A stretch of 64,000 nt of DNA from Nocardioides cavernaquae (lineage in GTDB: Bacteria > Actinomycetota > Actinomycetes > Propionibacteriales > Nocardioidaceae): NCBI RefSeq assembly GCF_003600895.1, contig NZ_QYRP01000002.1, positions 2,418,001 through 2,482,000 of the forward strand, read 5' to 3'. The notes under the pieces were generated by a model, which saw only the letters and a program-made list of their open reading frames with translations, searched no databases and was not told the DNA's origin. Shown here in pieces: positions 49,859 through 59,297 of this stretch (its first letter is position 1; every line of letters starts with the position of its first letter). A program made the position numbers and the translations under genes.

Positions 49859-51190
49859 TCAGCGACCGGCGTCGAGCATGCCCTCGCGCGTGGGGACCTT
49901 GACGCGCAGGCGCTCCTGGACCTCGCCCAGCGCGACCTCGTGGGCGTCGAGCTTGAGCCAGTTGTCGTGGTCGAAGACCTCGACACCGCGCTCGACGAAG
50001 TAGGCGTCAACGGCCTCGGTGGTGCGCTGCGGGGCCGTCTCCGTGGTCGCGGCCAGCAGGTGACCGACCGTCTGGGCAGCATCCGACTTGGTGTGACCGA
50101 TGAGGCCGACCGGGCCGCGCTTGATCCACCCGGTCACGAACGTGCCGGGGATCGGGTTGCCGTTGATGTCGAGGACCTTGCCCTCGTCGTTGGGGATGAC
50201 CGCGTTGCGCTCGTCCCACGGCAGGCCGGGGAGGGCGGAGCTGCGGTAACCGATGGCGCGGTAGACCTGCTGGACATCCCAGTCGGTGAACTCGCCGGTG
50301 CCCTCGACGTTGCCGTCCTCGTTGGGGGAGTGAGTGCGCTCGGTGCGGAACGACGTCACGCGGCCGTCCTCGCCCGTGATCGAGACCGGGGCCTCGGCGA
50401 AGTGCAGGTGGATCCGGTGCGGCTTGCCCTCCAGGTCACGACCGACCCAGTTCGACAGCGTGTTGAGCACCATCTTCTGCGCCTTGTGCTTGCCGATGTG
50501 CTCCATGCCGTCGGCATCGACGTCGAAGCCCTCGGGGTGGACGACCACCTCGACGTTGGGGGAGTGGTTGAGCTCGCGGAGCTCCAGCGGCGAGAACTTC
50601 GCGTACGCCGGGCCGCGGCGAGCGAAGACGTGGACGTCGGTGATCTTCTTCGTGGCCAGGCCTTCGTAGACCTGAGCCGGGATGTCCGTCACGAGCATCT
50701 CGTCGGCGGTCTTGGCGAGCACGCGGGCCACATCGAGCGCCACGTTGCCGACGCCGAGGACGGCAACCGACGTCGCGTCGTCGAAGGACCAGGTCGGAGC
50801 GTCGTCCGGGTGCGCGTCGTACCAGGAGACGAAGTCAGCGGCGCCGAGCGAGAGCTCCTCGCCGGGGATGCCGAGGTCGCGGTCCGCCTTGGCGCCGGTC
50901 GAGAAGACGACGGCGTCGTAGTACTCGCGGAGGTCCTCGAGCTTGACGTCGGTGCCGAAGTCCACGTTGCCGAGGAAGCGGATCTCGTCCTTGGCCAGGA
51001 CGCGGTCGAGCGCCTTGATGATCTCCTTGATGCGCGGGTGGTCCGGCGCAACGCCGTAGCGGACCAGGCCGAACGGCGCGGGAAGGCGCTCGAGGATGTC
51101 GACGGAGACGTCGACCTCGGACTTGGTCAGGATGTCGGCGGCGTAGATGCCGGCCGGGCCACCGCCCACGATCGCAACACGAAGAGTCAT
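49859..51190 (-). CDS. fprA: Ferredoxin-NADP+ reductase (FprA type)
   Basis: Protein of 443 residues, similar in size to mycobacterial FprA and adrenodoxin reductase. The N-terminal FAD loop VAIVGGGPAGIYAADIL, PAPFGLVRYGVAPDHP, the NADP loop VLGVGNVALDVARVL, ARRGPAYAKFSPLELREL and the late GWIKRGPVGLIGHTKSDA are all family signatures. It passes electrons between NADPH and ferredoxin-type carriers, for example for cytochromes P450. AAGGA stands 5 bases before the ATG. It is divergent from a LysR gene; control by that regulator is possible. Confidence 0.93.
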   Translation of the reverse strand: MTLRVAIVGGGPAGIYAADILTKSEVDVSVDILERLPAPFGLVRYGVAPDHPRIKEIIKALDRVLAKDEIRFLGNVDFGTDVKLEDLREYYDAVVFSTGAKADRDLGIPGEELSLGAADFVSWYDAHPDDAPTWSFDDATSVAVLGVGNVALDVARVLAKTADEMLVTDIPAQVYEGLATKKITDVHVFARRGPAYAKFSPLELRELNHSPNVEVVVHPEGFDVDADGMEHIGKHKAQKMVLNTLSNWVGRDLEGKPHRIHLHFAEAPVSITGEDGRVTSFRTERTHSPNEDGNVEGTGEFTDWDVQQVYRAIGYRSSALPGLPWDERNAVIPNDEGKVLDINGNPIPGTFVTGWIKRGPVGLIGHTKSDAAQTVGHLLAATTETAPQRTTEAVDAYFVERGVEVFDHDNWLKLDAHEVALGEVQERLRVKVPTREGMLDAGR

Positions 51191-51232
51191 GTTCCTTATT
51201 GTGAAGGGAAAACCCGTTCACCCAAAACGAGG

Positions 51233-51266
51233 TTGTGGTTGTGGGGTCACAAGGATACGTTGTGAC
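51233..51266 (+). promoter_or_regulatory. LysR-gene promoter with overlapping operator palindrome
   Basis: TTGTGG (51233-51238), a 17-base spacer and TACGTT (51256-51261) form a good -35/-10 pair. GTCACAA (51246-51252) and TTGTGAC (51260-51266) are a perfect 7-bp inverted repeat with a 7-base centre overlapping the -10. The GTG start follows 7 bases after the -10. This fits autorepression and perhaps control of divergent fprA. Confidence 0.6.
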
Positions 51267-51268
51267 GC

Positions 51269-52204
51269 GTGCTGGGCTCCCACGTTCCTGACCTGCGTGC
51301 GCTGGAATTGCTCGTCCTCGTCGCGCGCACCGGCAGCCTGAGCGCGGCCGCAGCTGAGATCGGAATCACACAACAAGCAGCGTCCTCACGCATGCGCACG
51401 ACAGAAGCACTGGTCGGCGCGCCCCTCCTGAGCCGCAGCCGGCGCGGGTCGGCGCTGACCGAGCTGGGTGAGCTGGTCGTCCAGTGGGCCAGCCGCGTCC
51501 TCGACGCAGCCGAGGAGCTCGACGCGGGTATCACCGCCCTCCGTTCCGACCGCAGGGGACACCTTGCTGTCGCAGCAAGCCTGACCATCGCGGAGTACCT
51601 GCTGCCGGGATGGCTGGTCGCCGTGCGTGCCCAGCAGCAACGCCACGGCGTACCCCAGACCGAGTTCACGATGACCGCCACCAACAGCGAGCGGGTCGCC
51701 GCGCTCGTGGCCGCCGGCACCGTCGACCTGGGCTTCGTCGAAGGCCCCGAGGCGCCGCCCGGCCTCCACGCGGAGCTGATCGGCGTGGACGAGCTCGTGG
51801 TTGTGGTCGGCCCGTCCCACCCGTGGGCGCAGCGCTCCAAGCACCGGGTCTCCGCGGCGACCCTCGCGGCGACCCCCCTCGTCGTGCGGGAGGCCGGCTC
51901 CGGCACCCGCACGGTGCTGGAGCGCGCACTGGCCGGACTCGAGATCGCTCCGCCCGTGCTCGAGCTCTCCAGCACGGCCGCGGTGCGCGCCGCGGTCGCC
52001 GCCGGCGCCGGACCCGCAGCGGTCAGCATGCACGCGGTGCGCGATGACCTCGCCAGCGGACGGCTGGTCGCCGTCGCCGTGACGGGTCTCGACCTGGCGC
52101 GGCGGCTGCACGCGGTCTGGACCGGAGGCAGCACCCCGCCGGCCGGGCCTGCGCGCGACCTCGTGCAGTGGGCCGTGGCCCGCGGCCAGCGCCCCCGCAC
52201 CTGA
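51269..52204 (+). CDS. LysR family transcriptional regulator
   Basis: Protein of 311 residues. The N-terminal winged helix-turn-helix is RALELLVLVARTGSLSAAAAEIGITQQAASSRMRTTEALVG, and the LysR substrate domain fills the rest (LAVAASLTIAEYLLPGWLVA, VDLGFVEGPEAPPGL). The wording ITQQAASSRM and the effector-domain sequence LTIAEYLLPGWL are typical of regulators near transport or C1 genes in actinobacteria, but I cannot name a ligand. GTG 51269 sits 7 bases after the -10 box, implying a leaderless mRNA. Confidence 0.9.
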   Translation: MLGSHVPDLRALELLVLVARTGSLSAAAAEIGITQQAASSRMRTTEALVGAPLLSRSRRGSALTELGELVVQWASRVLDAAEELDAGITALRSDRRGHLAVAASLTIAEYLLPGWLVAVRAQQQRHGVPQTEFTMTATNSERVAALVAAGTVDLGFVEGPEAPPGLHAELIGVDELVVVVGPSHPWAQRSKHRVSAATLAATPLVVREAGSGTRTVLERALAGLEIAPPVLELSSTAAVRAAVAAGAGPAAVSMHAVRDDLASGRLVAVAVTGLDLARRLHAVWTGGSTPPAGPARDLVQWAVARGQRPRT

Positions 52205-52239
52205 TCCGTGCCCGATCCGGGGCTGCTCCGGCGCTGGGC

Positions 52240-52629
52240 TCAGGTCAGTGAGCTCGGGTCATCGGGTACGTCGACAGCGGAGGCCCGCAGCGCTTCGACC
52301 GGGATGATCTCCAGCGCCCGGGCATTGGTGGACGCGAGCACGACCGGTGCCGCGACCCCGTCGTCGTACGCCTGCTGCCAGCGGACGGCGACCACGCACC
52401 AGTTGTCCCCCGGCTGCAGCCCGGGGAAGTTCCACTCGGGCCGGGGCGTGGAGAGGTCGTTGCCGACCGACCGCTGGTGTTCGAGGAACTCCCGCGTCAT
52501 CACGGCACAGACCGCGTGGAGGCCGCGGTCCTCGGGGCCGCACGCGCAGTTGCCGTCGCGGTAGAACCCGGTGACGGGGTCGGTGCCGCACGGTTGGAGT
52601 GGCTGGCCGAGGACGTTGAGTTCCGACAT
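52240..52629 (-). CDS. DUF2237 family protein
   Basis: Protein of 129 residues: NVLGQPLQPCGTDPVTGFYRDGNCACGPEDRGLHAVCAVMT at the start and FPGLQPGDNWCVVAVRWQQAYDDGVAAPVVLASTNARAL later are the DUF2237 hallmarks, including conserved Cys and the GDxWCxCAxRW-like segment. Function is unknown in the family. CACATT lies exactly 6 bases upstream of the ATG, consistent with a leaderless start. Confidence 0.87.
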   Translation of the reverse strand: MSELNVLGQPLQPCGTDPVTGFYRDGNCACGPEDRGLHAVCAVMTREFLEHQRSVGNDLSTPRPEWNFPGLQPGDNWCVVAVRWQQAYDDGVAAPVVLASTNARALEIIPVEALRASAVDVPDDPSSLT

Positions 52630-52757
52630 GGGTCCAATGTGGCATGGTCGGGGGCATCGGCGAACCGCTATCGCGCCGTAGCACCGTTCGATCGAATTGT
52701 GACGGGCGCCACCCCTCCAGTGTGGCGGGCGCCTCGGCGGAATCGTTGTGAGGTCGT

Positions 52758-52763
52758 TAGGAT
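52758..52763 (+). promoter_or_regulatory. Candidate -10 box of pntAB
   Basis: TAGGAT is followed by about 60 bases of leader with a GGAG site at the end. The rest of the 199-base gap up to the DUF2237 start shows CGCCAC and GTGGCG arms near 52707-52727, of unclear meaning. Confidence 0.35.
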
Positions 52764-52828
52764 CGCCTGCGCGACGGGTCCGGGAGCAGACTGCTCACCG
52801 GACCCGCATCACACTGAACGGAGATCGC

Positions 52829-54352
52829 ATGATCATCGGAGTCCTCAAGGAGGCTCAGGCCGGCGAGACGCGTGTTGCCGCGACGCCTGCGACCGTGGTT
52901 CAGCTGTTGAAGCTGGGTTATGAGGTCGTGGTCGAGTCTGGTGCTGGCGAGCTGTCCAGCTTCTCGGACGAGGCGTACGTCGAGGCGGGCGCGTCCATCG
53001 GTGACCCGCTGGCGGCCGACATTGTCTTTGGCGTGAACACCCCCTCCATCGCCCAGCGTGACGGCCTGCGGCCGGGCGCGACGCTGATCGCCATCCTCAA
53101 CGCCCGTATCGACGAGGAGACGGTCGCCGACCTGACCCAGCGTCCGATCACGGCGCTGGCCATGGACGCGGTCCCGCGCATCTCGCGCGCGCAGTCCCTC
53201 GACGTGCTGTCCTCGATGGCCAACATCGCGGGTTACCGCGCTGTGGTCGAGTCTGCGCACCAGTTCGGCCGGTTCTTCACCGGCCAGGTGACGGCGGCGG
53301 GCAAGGTCAACCCGGCCAACGTGCTGATCGTGGGCGCCGGTGTTGCCGGTCTCGCCGCGATCGGCGCCGCCGGTTCGATGGGCGCCATCGTGCGCGCCAC
53401 GGACCCGCGTCCCGAGGTTGCCGACCAGGTCCGCTCGCTCGGTGGTGAGTACCTCTCCATCGAGTCGCCCGAGGTCGAGGTCTCGGCCACGGGTTATGCC
53501 AAGGAGATGGGCGACGACTACAAGGCCCGCGAGGCCGAGCTGTACGCCGACCAGGCCAAGATCGCCGACATCATCATCACCACCGCGCTGATCCCGGGAC
53601 GCCCCGCGCCCCGCATCATCACCGCCGAGATGGTGGCCTCGATGAAGCCGGGCTCGGTCATCGTCGACATGGCCGCGCAGAACGGCGGCAACGTCGAGGG
53701 CACGGTCAAGGGCGAGAAGGTCGTCACCGCCAACGGTGTCACGATCATCGGCTACACCGACCTGGCCGGTCGCCTGCCCGCCCAGGCCTCGCAGCTCTAC
53801 GGCCAGAACCTGGTCAACCTGCTCAAGCTGATGACCCCGGAGAAGGACGGCCAGCTGGTCCTCGACTTCGACGACGTCGTCCAGCGTGGCGTGTGCGTGG
53901 TCCGCGAGGGTGAGTCCACGTGGCCGCCGCCGCCGGTCCAGGTCTCCGCTGCCCCGGCTGCCGCGGCCGCTGCGGCTCCGGTGGAGTCGAAGCCCAAGAA
54001 GGTCACCAGCCAGAGCACCAAGCTGGCCCGTGTGGCGATCGCTGCTGCCGTGCTGTTCGCGCTGATCGCGATCTCCCCGGCCGCGCTGCAGATCCACCTG
54101 ACGGTGTTCGCCCTGGCGATCGTCATCGGCTACTACGTGATCGGCCACGTGCACCACGCGCTGCACACGCCGCTCATGTCGGTGACCAACGCGATCTCCG
54201 GCATCATCGTGGTCGGTGCGCTGCTCCAGATCGGTCAGGACAACGACGTGATCACCGGCCTGGCCGCGGTCGCGATCCTGCTTGCGTCCATCAACGTCTT
54301 CGGTGGCTTCGCGGTGACTCGCCGCATGCTCGCCATGTTCTCCCGGTCTTGA
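52829..54352 (+). CDS. pntA: NAD(P) transhydrogenase alpha subunit (fused form)
   Basis: Protein of 507 residues, the length of the fused E. coli-type PntA rather than the split PntAA/PntAB. The N-terminus [22 protein letters not shown], the Rossmann loop [22 protein letters not shown] and [13 protein letters not shown] form the NAD-binding dI domain. A Pro/Ala-rich linker (about residues 370-390) precedes about four membrane segments (from 408 on). With PntB it uses the proton gradient to reduce NADP+ with NADH. ATG 52829 has GGAG 6 bases upstream. An NADPH supply near lipid synthesis genes makes physiological sense, though the distance to fas is 16 kb. Confidence 0.95.
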   Translation: MIIGVLKEAQAGETRVAATPATVVQLLKLGYEVVVESGAGELSSFSDEAYVEAGASIGDPLAADIVFGVNTPSIAQRDGLRPGATLIAILNARIDEETVADLTQRPITALAMDAVPRISRAQSLDVLSSMANIAGYRAVVESAHQFGRFFTGQVTAAGKVNPANVLIVGAGVAGLAAIGAAGSMGAIVRATDPRPEVADQVRSLGGEYLSIESPEVEVSATGYAKEMGDDYKAREAELYADQAKIADIIITTALIPGRPAPRIITAEMVASMKPGSVIVDMAAQNGGNVEGTVKGEKVVTANGVTIIGYTDLAGRLPAQASQLYGQNLVNLLKLMTPEKDGQLVLDFDDVVQRGVCVVREGESTWPPPPVQVSAAPAAAAAAAPVESKPKKVTSQSTKLARVAIAAAVLFALIAISPAALQIHLTVFALAIVIGYYVIGHVHHALHTPLMSVTNAISGIIVVGALLQIGQDNDVITGLAAVAILLASINVFGGFAVTRRMLAMFSRS

Positions 54353-54367
54353 GAGGACTGAGCACTC

Positions 54368-55798
54368 ATGAATGACATCCTCACCGTAGAGAGCGCTGCC
54401 CAGTCGGCGTACATCGTCGCGGCACTGCTCTTCATCCTGGCCCTCGCGGGCCTGTCGAAGCACGAGTCGGCGAAGCTCGGCAACTACTTCGGCATCGCCG
54501 GCATGGGCATCGCCCTGGTCGCCACCGTGGCCCTCGCGATCGACCGCGAGGTCGAGCCGGCCGGCCTCGGCCTGCTGCTCGGGGCCACCGCCATCGGTGC
54601 CGCGATCGGTCTGTGGCGTGCCAAGAAGGTCGAGATGACCGGCATGCCCGAGCTCATCGCGCTGCTGCACTCGTTCGTCGGTCTGGCCGCCGTGCTGGTG
54701 GGCTGGAACGGCTACCTGCACGTCGAGAACCACCTGCACGGCGAGGAGGCCCACCTCCTCGACGCTGCCGGCCTGCTCGGCATCCACTCCGCCGAGGTCT
54801 TCATCGGCGTCTTCATCGGCGCGGTCACCTTCACCGGCTCGATCGTCGCCAACCTCAAGCTGTCGGCGCGGATCAAGTCCAACCCGCTGATGCTGCCGGG
54901 CAAGAACTTCCTCAACATCGGTGCGCTCGTGCTCTTCGCTGCGCTGACCGTGTGGTTCGTCGTCGACCCGCAGCTGTGGCTGCTGATCGTCGTCACCGTG
55001 CTCGCGCTGCTGCTCGGCTGGCACCTGGTCGCCTCCATCGGTGGCGGCGACATGCCGGTCGTCGTGTCGATGCTCAACTCGTACTCCGGTTGGGCCGCGG
55101 CGGCCTCGGGCTTCCTGCTCGAGAACGACCTGCTGATCATCACCGGTGCGCTCGTGGGCTCCTCCGGTGCGTACCTGTCCTACATCATGTGCAAGGCGAT
55201 GAACCGCTCGTTCATCTCGGTCATCGCCGGTGGCTTCGGCATCGCTGCCGGCCCGGCCGAGGACAAGGACTACGGCGAGCACCGCGAGATCACTGCCGAG
55301 GGCGTGGCGGAGATGCTGGCCGGCGCGAGCTCGGTCGTGATCACCCCGGGCTACGGGATGGCGGTGGCCCAGGCGCAGTACGGCGTCGCCGACCTGACTC
55401 GCAAGCTGCGGGACAAGGGCGTCAACGTCCGCTTCGGCATCCACCCCGTCGCGGGTCGCCTCCCGGGTCACATGAACGTGCTCCTGGCCGAGGCCAAGGT
55501 GCCCTACGACATCGTGCTCGAGATGGACGAGATCAACGACGACTTCTCCGACACCGACGTCGTCCTCGTCATCGGCGCCAACGACACGGTCAACCCGGCC
55601 GCGTCCGAGGACCCCGCCAGCCCGATCGCCGGCATGCCGGTGCTCACCGTCTGGGAGGCCGACAACGTGATCGTGTTCAAGCGCTCCATGGCCTCGGGCT
55701 ACGCCGGCGTGCAGAACCCGCTGTTCTTCCGTGAGAACTCGGCGATGCTCTTCGGTGACGCCAAGGACCGCGTCGAGGACATCCTCCGCGCACTCTGA
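54368..55798 (+). CDS. pntB: NAD(P) transhydrogenase beta subunit
   Basis: Protein of 476 residues. About eight to nine membrane segments fill the first 280 residues, with conserved [31 protein letters not shown] and [26 protein letters not shown]. The C-terminal dIII domain binds NADP(H): [46 protein letters not shown] and [16 protein letters not shown]. It follows pntA after 15 bases and is ended by a long hairpin, so the two genes form one operon. Confidence 0.96.
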   Translation: MNDILTVESAAQSAYIVAALLFILALAGLSKHESAKLGNYFGIAGMGIALVATVALAIDREVEPAGLGLLLGATAIGAAIGLWRAKKVEMTGMPELIALLHSFVGLAAVLVGWNGYLHVENHLHGEEAHLLDAAGLLGIHSAEVFIGVFIGAVTFTGSIVANLKLSARIKSNPLMLPGKNFLNIGALVLFAALTVWFVVDPQLWLLIVVTVLALLLGWHLVASIGGGDMPVVVSMLNSYSGWAAAASGFLLENDLLIITGALVGSSGAYLSYIMCKAMNRSFISVIAGGFGIAAGPAEDKDYGEHREITAEGVAEMLAGASSVVITPGYGMAVAQAQYGVADLTRKLRDKGVNVRFGIHPVAGRLPGHMNVLLAEAKVPYDIVLEMDEINDDFSDTDVVLVIGANDTVNPAASEDPASPIAGMPVLTVWEADNVIVFKRSMASGYAGVQNPLFFRENSAMLFGDAKDRVEDILRAL

Positions 55799-55809
55799 TC
55801 CACAGCAGC

Positions 55810-55857
55810 GAACGAAGAAGCGCCCCGGACCATCTGGTCCGGGGCGCTTCTTCGTTC
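55810..55857. terminator. Bidirectional terminator after pntB
   Basis: Bases 55810-55832 pair perfectly with 55835-55857, a 23-bp stem with a 2-base turn and a GC-rich core (GCGCCCCGG). It begins 12 bases after the pntB stop codon and ends 10 bases before the convergent secreted-protein stop, serving both genes. The outer arm bases give A-rich and T-rich sides for both directions. Confidence 0.9.
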
Positions 55858-55866
55858 TGCTCGCGG

Positions 55867-57129
55867 TTACAGGATCCGCGTGGCTGCGACAGCGATCTCG
55901 ATCGTCGCACCGACCGGGAGGCCGGCCTGAGCAGTCGAGAGCTCGACGTAGACGCCGCGGATGATGTTCCACGGGCCGTTCTGGATCTGCTGGTTGATGA
56001 CGACCTTGCCCAGGCCCGCGACGTTGATCGTGGTGTTGGGCTTCACGTCCAGCGGGATCACGACGCCCGCGACCTTGAGGTTGACCAGCGTCATGTTCAT
56101 CTTGCCCGTGTAGGCGCCGCTCACGCGCTTGCCGTGCGCGGTCACGCCGACAGCATCAGCGGTGATGACGCCACCGAGCACGTTGACCTTGGCGAGCTGG
56201 TTGGAGTTGGTGATCTCCGCGTCCAGCGTCCCGATGACCTTGGTCGATGTCGTCGTGGAGGTGATGACACCGGTGGACAGGATGCCGGGCACGTTGACCG
56301 ACGCGGTGCTGTTGGTCAGCGGCTTGCCGAAGCTGCCGGCGTACGGCGTCTGGATCATCGCCGTCGGGCCGGAATTGATCCCGACCGTGCTGCCCGCGGC
56401 TGCCTGAACCCACGTGCCAAAGGCGTTGCCGGCGATGTCCGCGCCCTGGGCGGGCGGGACCGGCATGACCGACTGGTACGTCGGGTTCACGTAGACCGCT
56501 GCACCGGGCTGGGCGCCGCCCAGACCCTTCAGGAGCACGATGCCGAGGCCCCAGGCCTGGCTGGCCCGGCCGCCGTCAGCGGTGCCGCTGATGAAGCCGT
56601 TGATGCCGATCTTGGCGACGCCCGGGATCTCCACGAAGTAGTTCCGCGGAATGTTGACCGGCAGGTTGATACCCGCGATCTTCAGGTTCACGAACTTGGT
56701 GCCGCCGTCGGTGCTGCTCGTGCCGTCAGGGTTGGCAGTGAGCGTCGAGGTGGTCTCGATGGCGTCGGCCGTGATCAGGCCGCCGAGCAGGTTGACCCCG
56801 GCAGTCTTGGCGGTCGAGACCAGTTGGTTGGCGCCGCCGGCAACGGCGGTCGACGTGGCACTGGTCGTGATGACGCCCGCATTGACGAGTCCGGCGACGT
56901 TGACCGAGGCGGTGCTGTTGCTGGACTTCTTCCCGACCGGTCCGCCGGTGATGCCGGACCGTGCGGTGAGCTGCGAGCTGATGTTGGAGTCGAGCGCTTG
57001 GACATAGGTGCCTCCAGCAGTGGACACGTACGCCCACGCCGTGGCGGCCTGTGCCGGCACAGAGAAGCCGGTGGCGAACAGGGCCAGCAGGCCCGCCGCC
57101 ATTCCGGCGCGAAGAGTTGTTCTTGTCAT
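55867..57129 (-). CDS. Secreted choice-of-anchor P-like protein with internal duplication
   Basis: Protein of 420 residues starting MTRTTLRAGMAAGLLALFATG with a signal peptide cut near residue 28. Two halves share blocks: NSTASVNVAGLVNAGVITTSATST...VNLLGGLITADAIETT, and NSTASVNVPGILSTGVITSTTTST...VNVLGGVITADAVGVT. Each half continues with a FVNLKIAGINLPV / LVNLKVAGVVIPL segment. These blocks are typical of what is called the choice-of-anchor P family of secreted actinobacterial proteins. No C-terminal anchor is obvious. ATG 57129 is preferred over 57165 because GGGG lies 8 bases upstream. Function unknown; probably surface or extracellular. Confidence 0.75.
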   Translation of the reverse strand: MTRTTLRAGMAAGLLALFATGFSVPAQAATAWAYVSTAGGTYVQALDSNISSQLTARSGITGGPVGKKSSNSTASVNVAGLVNAGVITTSATSTAVAGGANQLVSTAKTAGVNLLGGLITADAIETTSTLTANPDGTSSTDGGTKFVNLKIAGINLPVNIPRNYFVEIPGVAKIGINGFISGTADGGRASQAWGLGIVLLKGLGGAQPGAAVYVNPTYQSVMPVPPAQGADIAGNAFGTWVQAAAGSTVGINSGPTAMIQTPYAGSFGKPLTNSTASVNVPGILSTGVITSTTTSTKVIGTLDAEITNSNQLAKVNVLGGVITADAVGVTAHGKRVSGAYTGKMNMTLVNLKVAGVVIPLDVKPNTTINVAGLGKVVINQQIQNGPWNIIRGVYVELSTAQAGLPVGATIEIAVAATRIL

Positions 57130-57268
57130 TCGTGGGCCCCATCCCGGAGAACTGTGAAGTTGCATTGGAAAGCAAAGGTTGCTAATTGCAAGGAACCTAT
57201 GCGCCTAGTGTGCCCCCAGATCCGACGTCCGGCAGAACCGGGCTGGACATTTCTCGGATTCAACGGCC

Positions 57269-57294
57269 GAACCCCGGGGTTCTGCCACTAGCCT
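57269..57294 (+). promoter_or_regulatory. Promoter and palindromic operator of the phasin-like gene
   Basis: GAACCCCGGGGTTC (57269-57282) is a perfect 14-bp palindrome ending 6 bases before TAGCCT (57289-57294), a -10 box that is followed by six bases and ATG 57301. In addition GGCAGAACC (57231-57239) and GGTTCTGCC (57278-57286) are inverted arms 38 bases apart. Strong sign of repressor or activator control. Confidence 0.55.
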
Positions 57295-57300
57295 CGGCCC

Positions 57301-57678
57301 ATGGCTGACCTCCCGTTCGACCCGATCGCGCTGCTCAACAAGTCACAGAAGATCGCCCTGGGCGTCGCGGGCGAGGCCTTCGATGCGCTGATCGGTGTCG
57401 GCAAGACCGCGGTGCAGCCTGAAGAGGCGATCCGCCAGCTGTCCGCGCTCGTGGCTGCTGTCGGCGACCTCGCGGCCGCGTCGGTGAACCCGCTCCAGGA
57501 CTTCATCGCCAAGCAGCGCGAGATCGCGGACACGATGGCCAACCTGGCCACGGTGCAGGCCGACCTCGCCGGTCTGGTCGAGACGCTGGCCCACCGTCAC
57601 GCCGCGATCGTGGAGTCGCTGGAGAACATCACGGCTCCCGTGTTCGGCCTGGTGGCCCGGGACGACGCCGACAGCTGA
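57301..57678 (+). CDS. Small helical protein, phasin-like
   Basis: Protein of 125 residues, almost entirely helical by sequence, with amphipathic heptads (about 60-110: DFIAKQREIADTMANLATVQADLAGLVETLAHRHAAIVESLENI), a Val/Ala-rich first half and no Cys. This composition and length resemble phasins that coat PHA granules, and the organism has phaC and phaZ elsewhere in the window. Another possibility is a cell-envelope coiled-coil protein. I do not recognise an exact family. Leaderless start and a palindromic operator upstream. Function is inferred, not shown. Confidence 0.65.
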   Translation: MADLPFDPIALLNKSQKIALGVAGEAFDALIGVGKTAVQPEEAIRQLSALVAAVGDLAAASVNPLQDFIAKQREIADTMANLATVQADLAGLVETLAHRHAAIVESLENITAPVFGLVARDDADS

Positions 57679-57684
57679 GCGGGC

Positions 57685-59259
57685 TCAGCGCCAGGCGGTG
57701 GCCTTGAACGTCGTGGTGCGTCCGTTGACCGAGCTCGCGTTGCCGAGGTGGAGCGCGACCCGCTGCACGGTGCCCGCCCGGAACGGCACGCTGAACGTCT
57801 TGTTGCCGTAGCGGTCCAGCGCCACCGGGATCCGGCGCGGCGCGGTGCCGTTGCTGAAGAACACGACGGCGTAGGCCGTGGACGCTCCAGCGGGTGCGTT
57901 GATCGCGAGCCGGAGGTTCCAGCGGCCGGTGAGCGTGCCGCCGGGCCGGAAGTCGTACGCCGCGCCCGCGAGGTGGGCGAGCCGGATGCTCCGAGTGCCG
58001 GTCGAGCGCGCACTCCGGGTGAGCTTCCAGGATCGGCTCAGCTGGGCCGACGGGTAGGCAGCGCCCTCGGCATAGAACAGGCGCGGTGCCAGGGAGGAGC
58101 CGCCGAACGTGCGGAATGCCGTGGTCAGGCTCCATCCCGCGTTGCTCAGGGCGGTGCTGAGGGCGCCGCGATAGTTGACGCCAGTGGCGGCCGCCTGCTC
58201 CCACACGCGACGTACGACGGTGTCACCCAGACTGCGGGTGTAGAGCTCATGGAAGACCCACGTGCCGTACTCGGCTCCGCCGTTGCGGGTGTCGAGGGGG
58301 AGGTGCGGCTGACGGAGGGAGCCCAGCCGGATGTAGTTGCGGCTGTCGTTGACTGATGGATAGACCTGCTCCTCCATCCAGGTGGCTGTCGACTCCATGA
58401 GCCAGCCGTCCTCGTAGGAGTCGTAGCCGAACTGGACGATGTGGAAGAACTCGTGGGCAGCGGTGACCTGGCGGAACTCGGTGGCGCTGGTCCCGGAGTT
58501 CACGAACTCCGTGAAGTCGTTCTCCAGGACGAGGTAGCCAGCGCTCTCCTTCGGGTCGTCCTCGGGCACCGCGTAACCGAAGTAGTCATAGGGGTCGTTG
58601 CCCGCGTCGCTGCCGGCGATGTCGGCCAGGTACACGTCGAGCCTGCCGTCGGCGGTCCCGCCGCGAGCACCGTCGAGGATCGGCGTCTTGTAGTGCAGGC
58701 CGCTGATCTCTGCGTCCCAGACCCGCTGCATGGTCGTGACGGTCTCGGTGACCTCGGCAGCGGTCGCGTAGTGGCGGCTGCCAGCGTTGTCGATCCAGTG
58801 CACGCAGAACGGGTGGTCGCCGTAGACCAACGCGTTGTCGCAGGTCGACTTGGGGGTGCCGTCGAGGAGGCCATACGTCGCGCTCAGCGGGGTGTCGTTG
58901 GCCGTGCCGTTCTCGCCGTCGGGGCGGGCCATCAGGGCCCGGGCCTGACGTCGGTCGGCGGCGGAGAGCTGGGGGAGCTGCTTGCGCAGCTCAAGCAGTG
59001 CCAGCGTCGCGTCGGTGGGTCCGGACGTGGCCGCTCCGAGGCCTTCGGTGGCTCCGTCGCCAACGCCGGTCAGCAGCGCGGTGGCGTCCTCGAGTGCCTG
59101 CTCGGCGGCGGGCGCCGACACCTCGGGTGGGCCGGCCGGGCTCGGCGGCGCGACGGGGTCGGCGTACGCCGGGACGAGGGCCAGCGGCGTCGCCAGGACG
59201 GCCGTAGGCAGGGCGAGGGCCAGGGCCCGGACAGGGGTGCTACGGCGAGTGCGGCGCAT
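57685..59259 (-). CDS. Secreted zinc metalloprotease-like protein (MXAN_6640 type)
   Basis: Protein of 524 residues with a signal peptide (about 1-33). The central part holds AAHEFFHIVQFGYD (HExxH zinc site) followed by DGWLMESTATWMEE, where a Glu can be the third ligand, as in gluzincins. CDNALVYGDHPFCVHW suggests a disulphide. A C-terminal beta domain of about 120 residues resembles a prepeptidase or binding module. The organisation matches what is annotated as the MXAN_6640 family of putative metalloproteases. It probably degrades extracellular proteins. Confidence 0.8.
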   Translation of the reverse strand: MRRTRRSTPVRALALALPTAVLATPLALVPAYADPVAPPSPAGPPEVSAPAAEQALEDATALLTGVGDGATEGLGAATSGPTDATLALLELRKQLPQLSAADRRQARALMARPDGENGTANDTPLSATYGLLDGTPKSTCDNALVYGDHPFCVHWIDNAGSRHYATAAEVTETVTTMQRVWDAEISGLHYKTPILDGARGGTADGRLDVYLADIAGSDAGNDPYDYFGYAVPEDDPKESAGYLVLENDFTEFVNSGTSATEFRQVTAAHEFFHIVQFGYDSYEDGWLMESTATWMEEQVYPSVNDSRNYIRLGSLRQPHLPLDTRNGGAEYGTWVFHELYTRSLGDTVVRRVWEQAAATGVNYRGALSTALSNAGWSLTTAFRTFGGSSLAPRLFYAEGAAYPSAQLSRSWKLTRSARSTGTRSIRLAHLAGAAYDFRPGGTLTGRWNLRLAINAPAGASTAYAVVFFSNGTAPRRIPVALDRYGNKTFSVPFRAGTVQRVALHLGNASSVNGRTTTFKATAWR

Positions 59260-59297
59260 GGTTCCCGAGTGGGTTGAGGATGGTTGGCAACCTCAGG

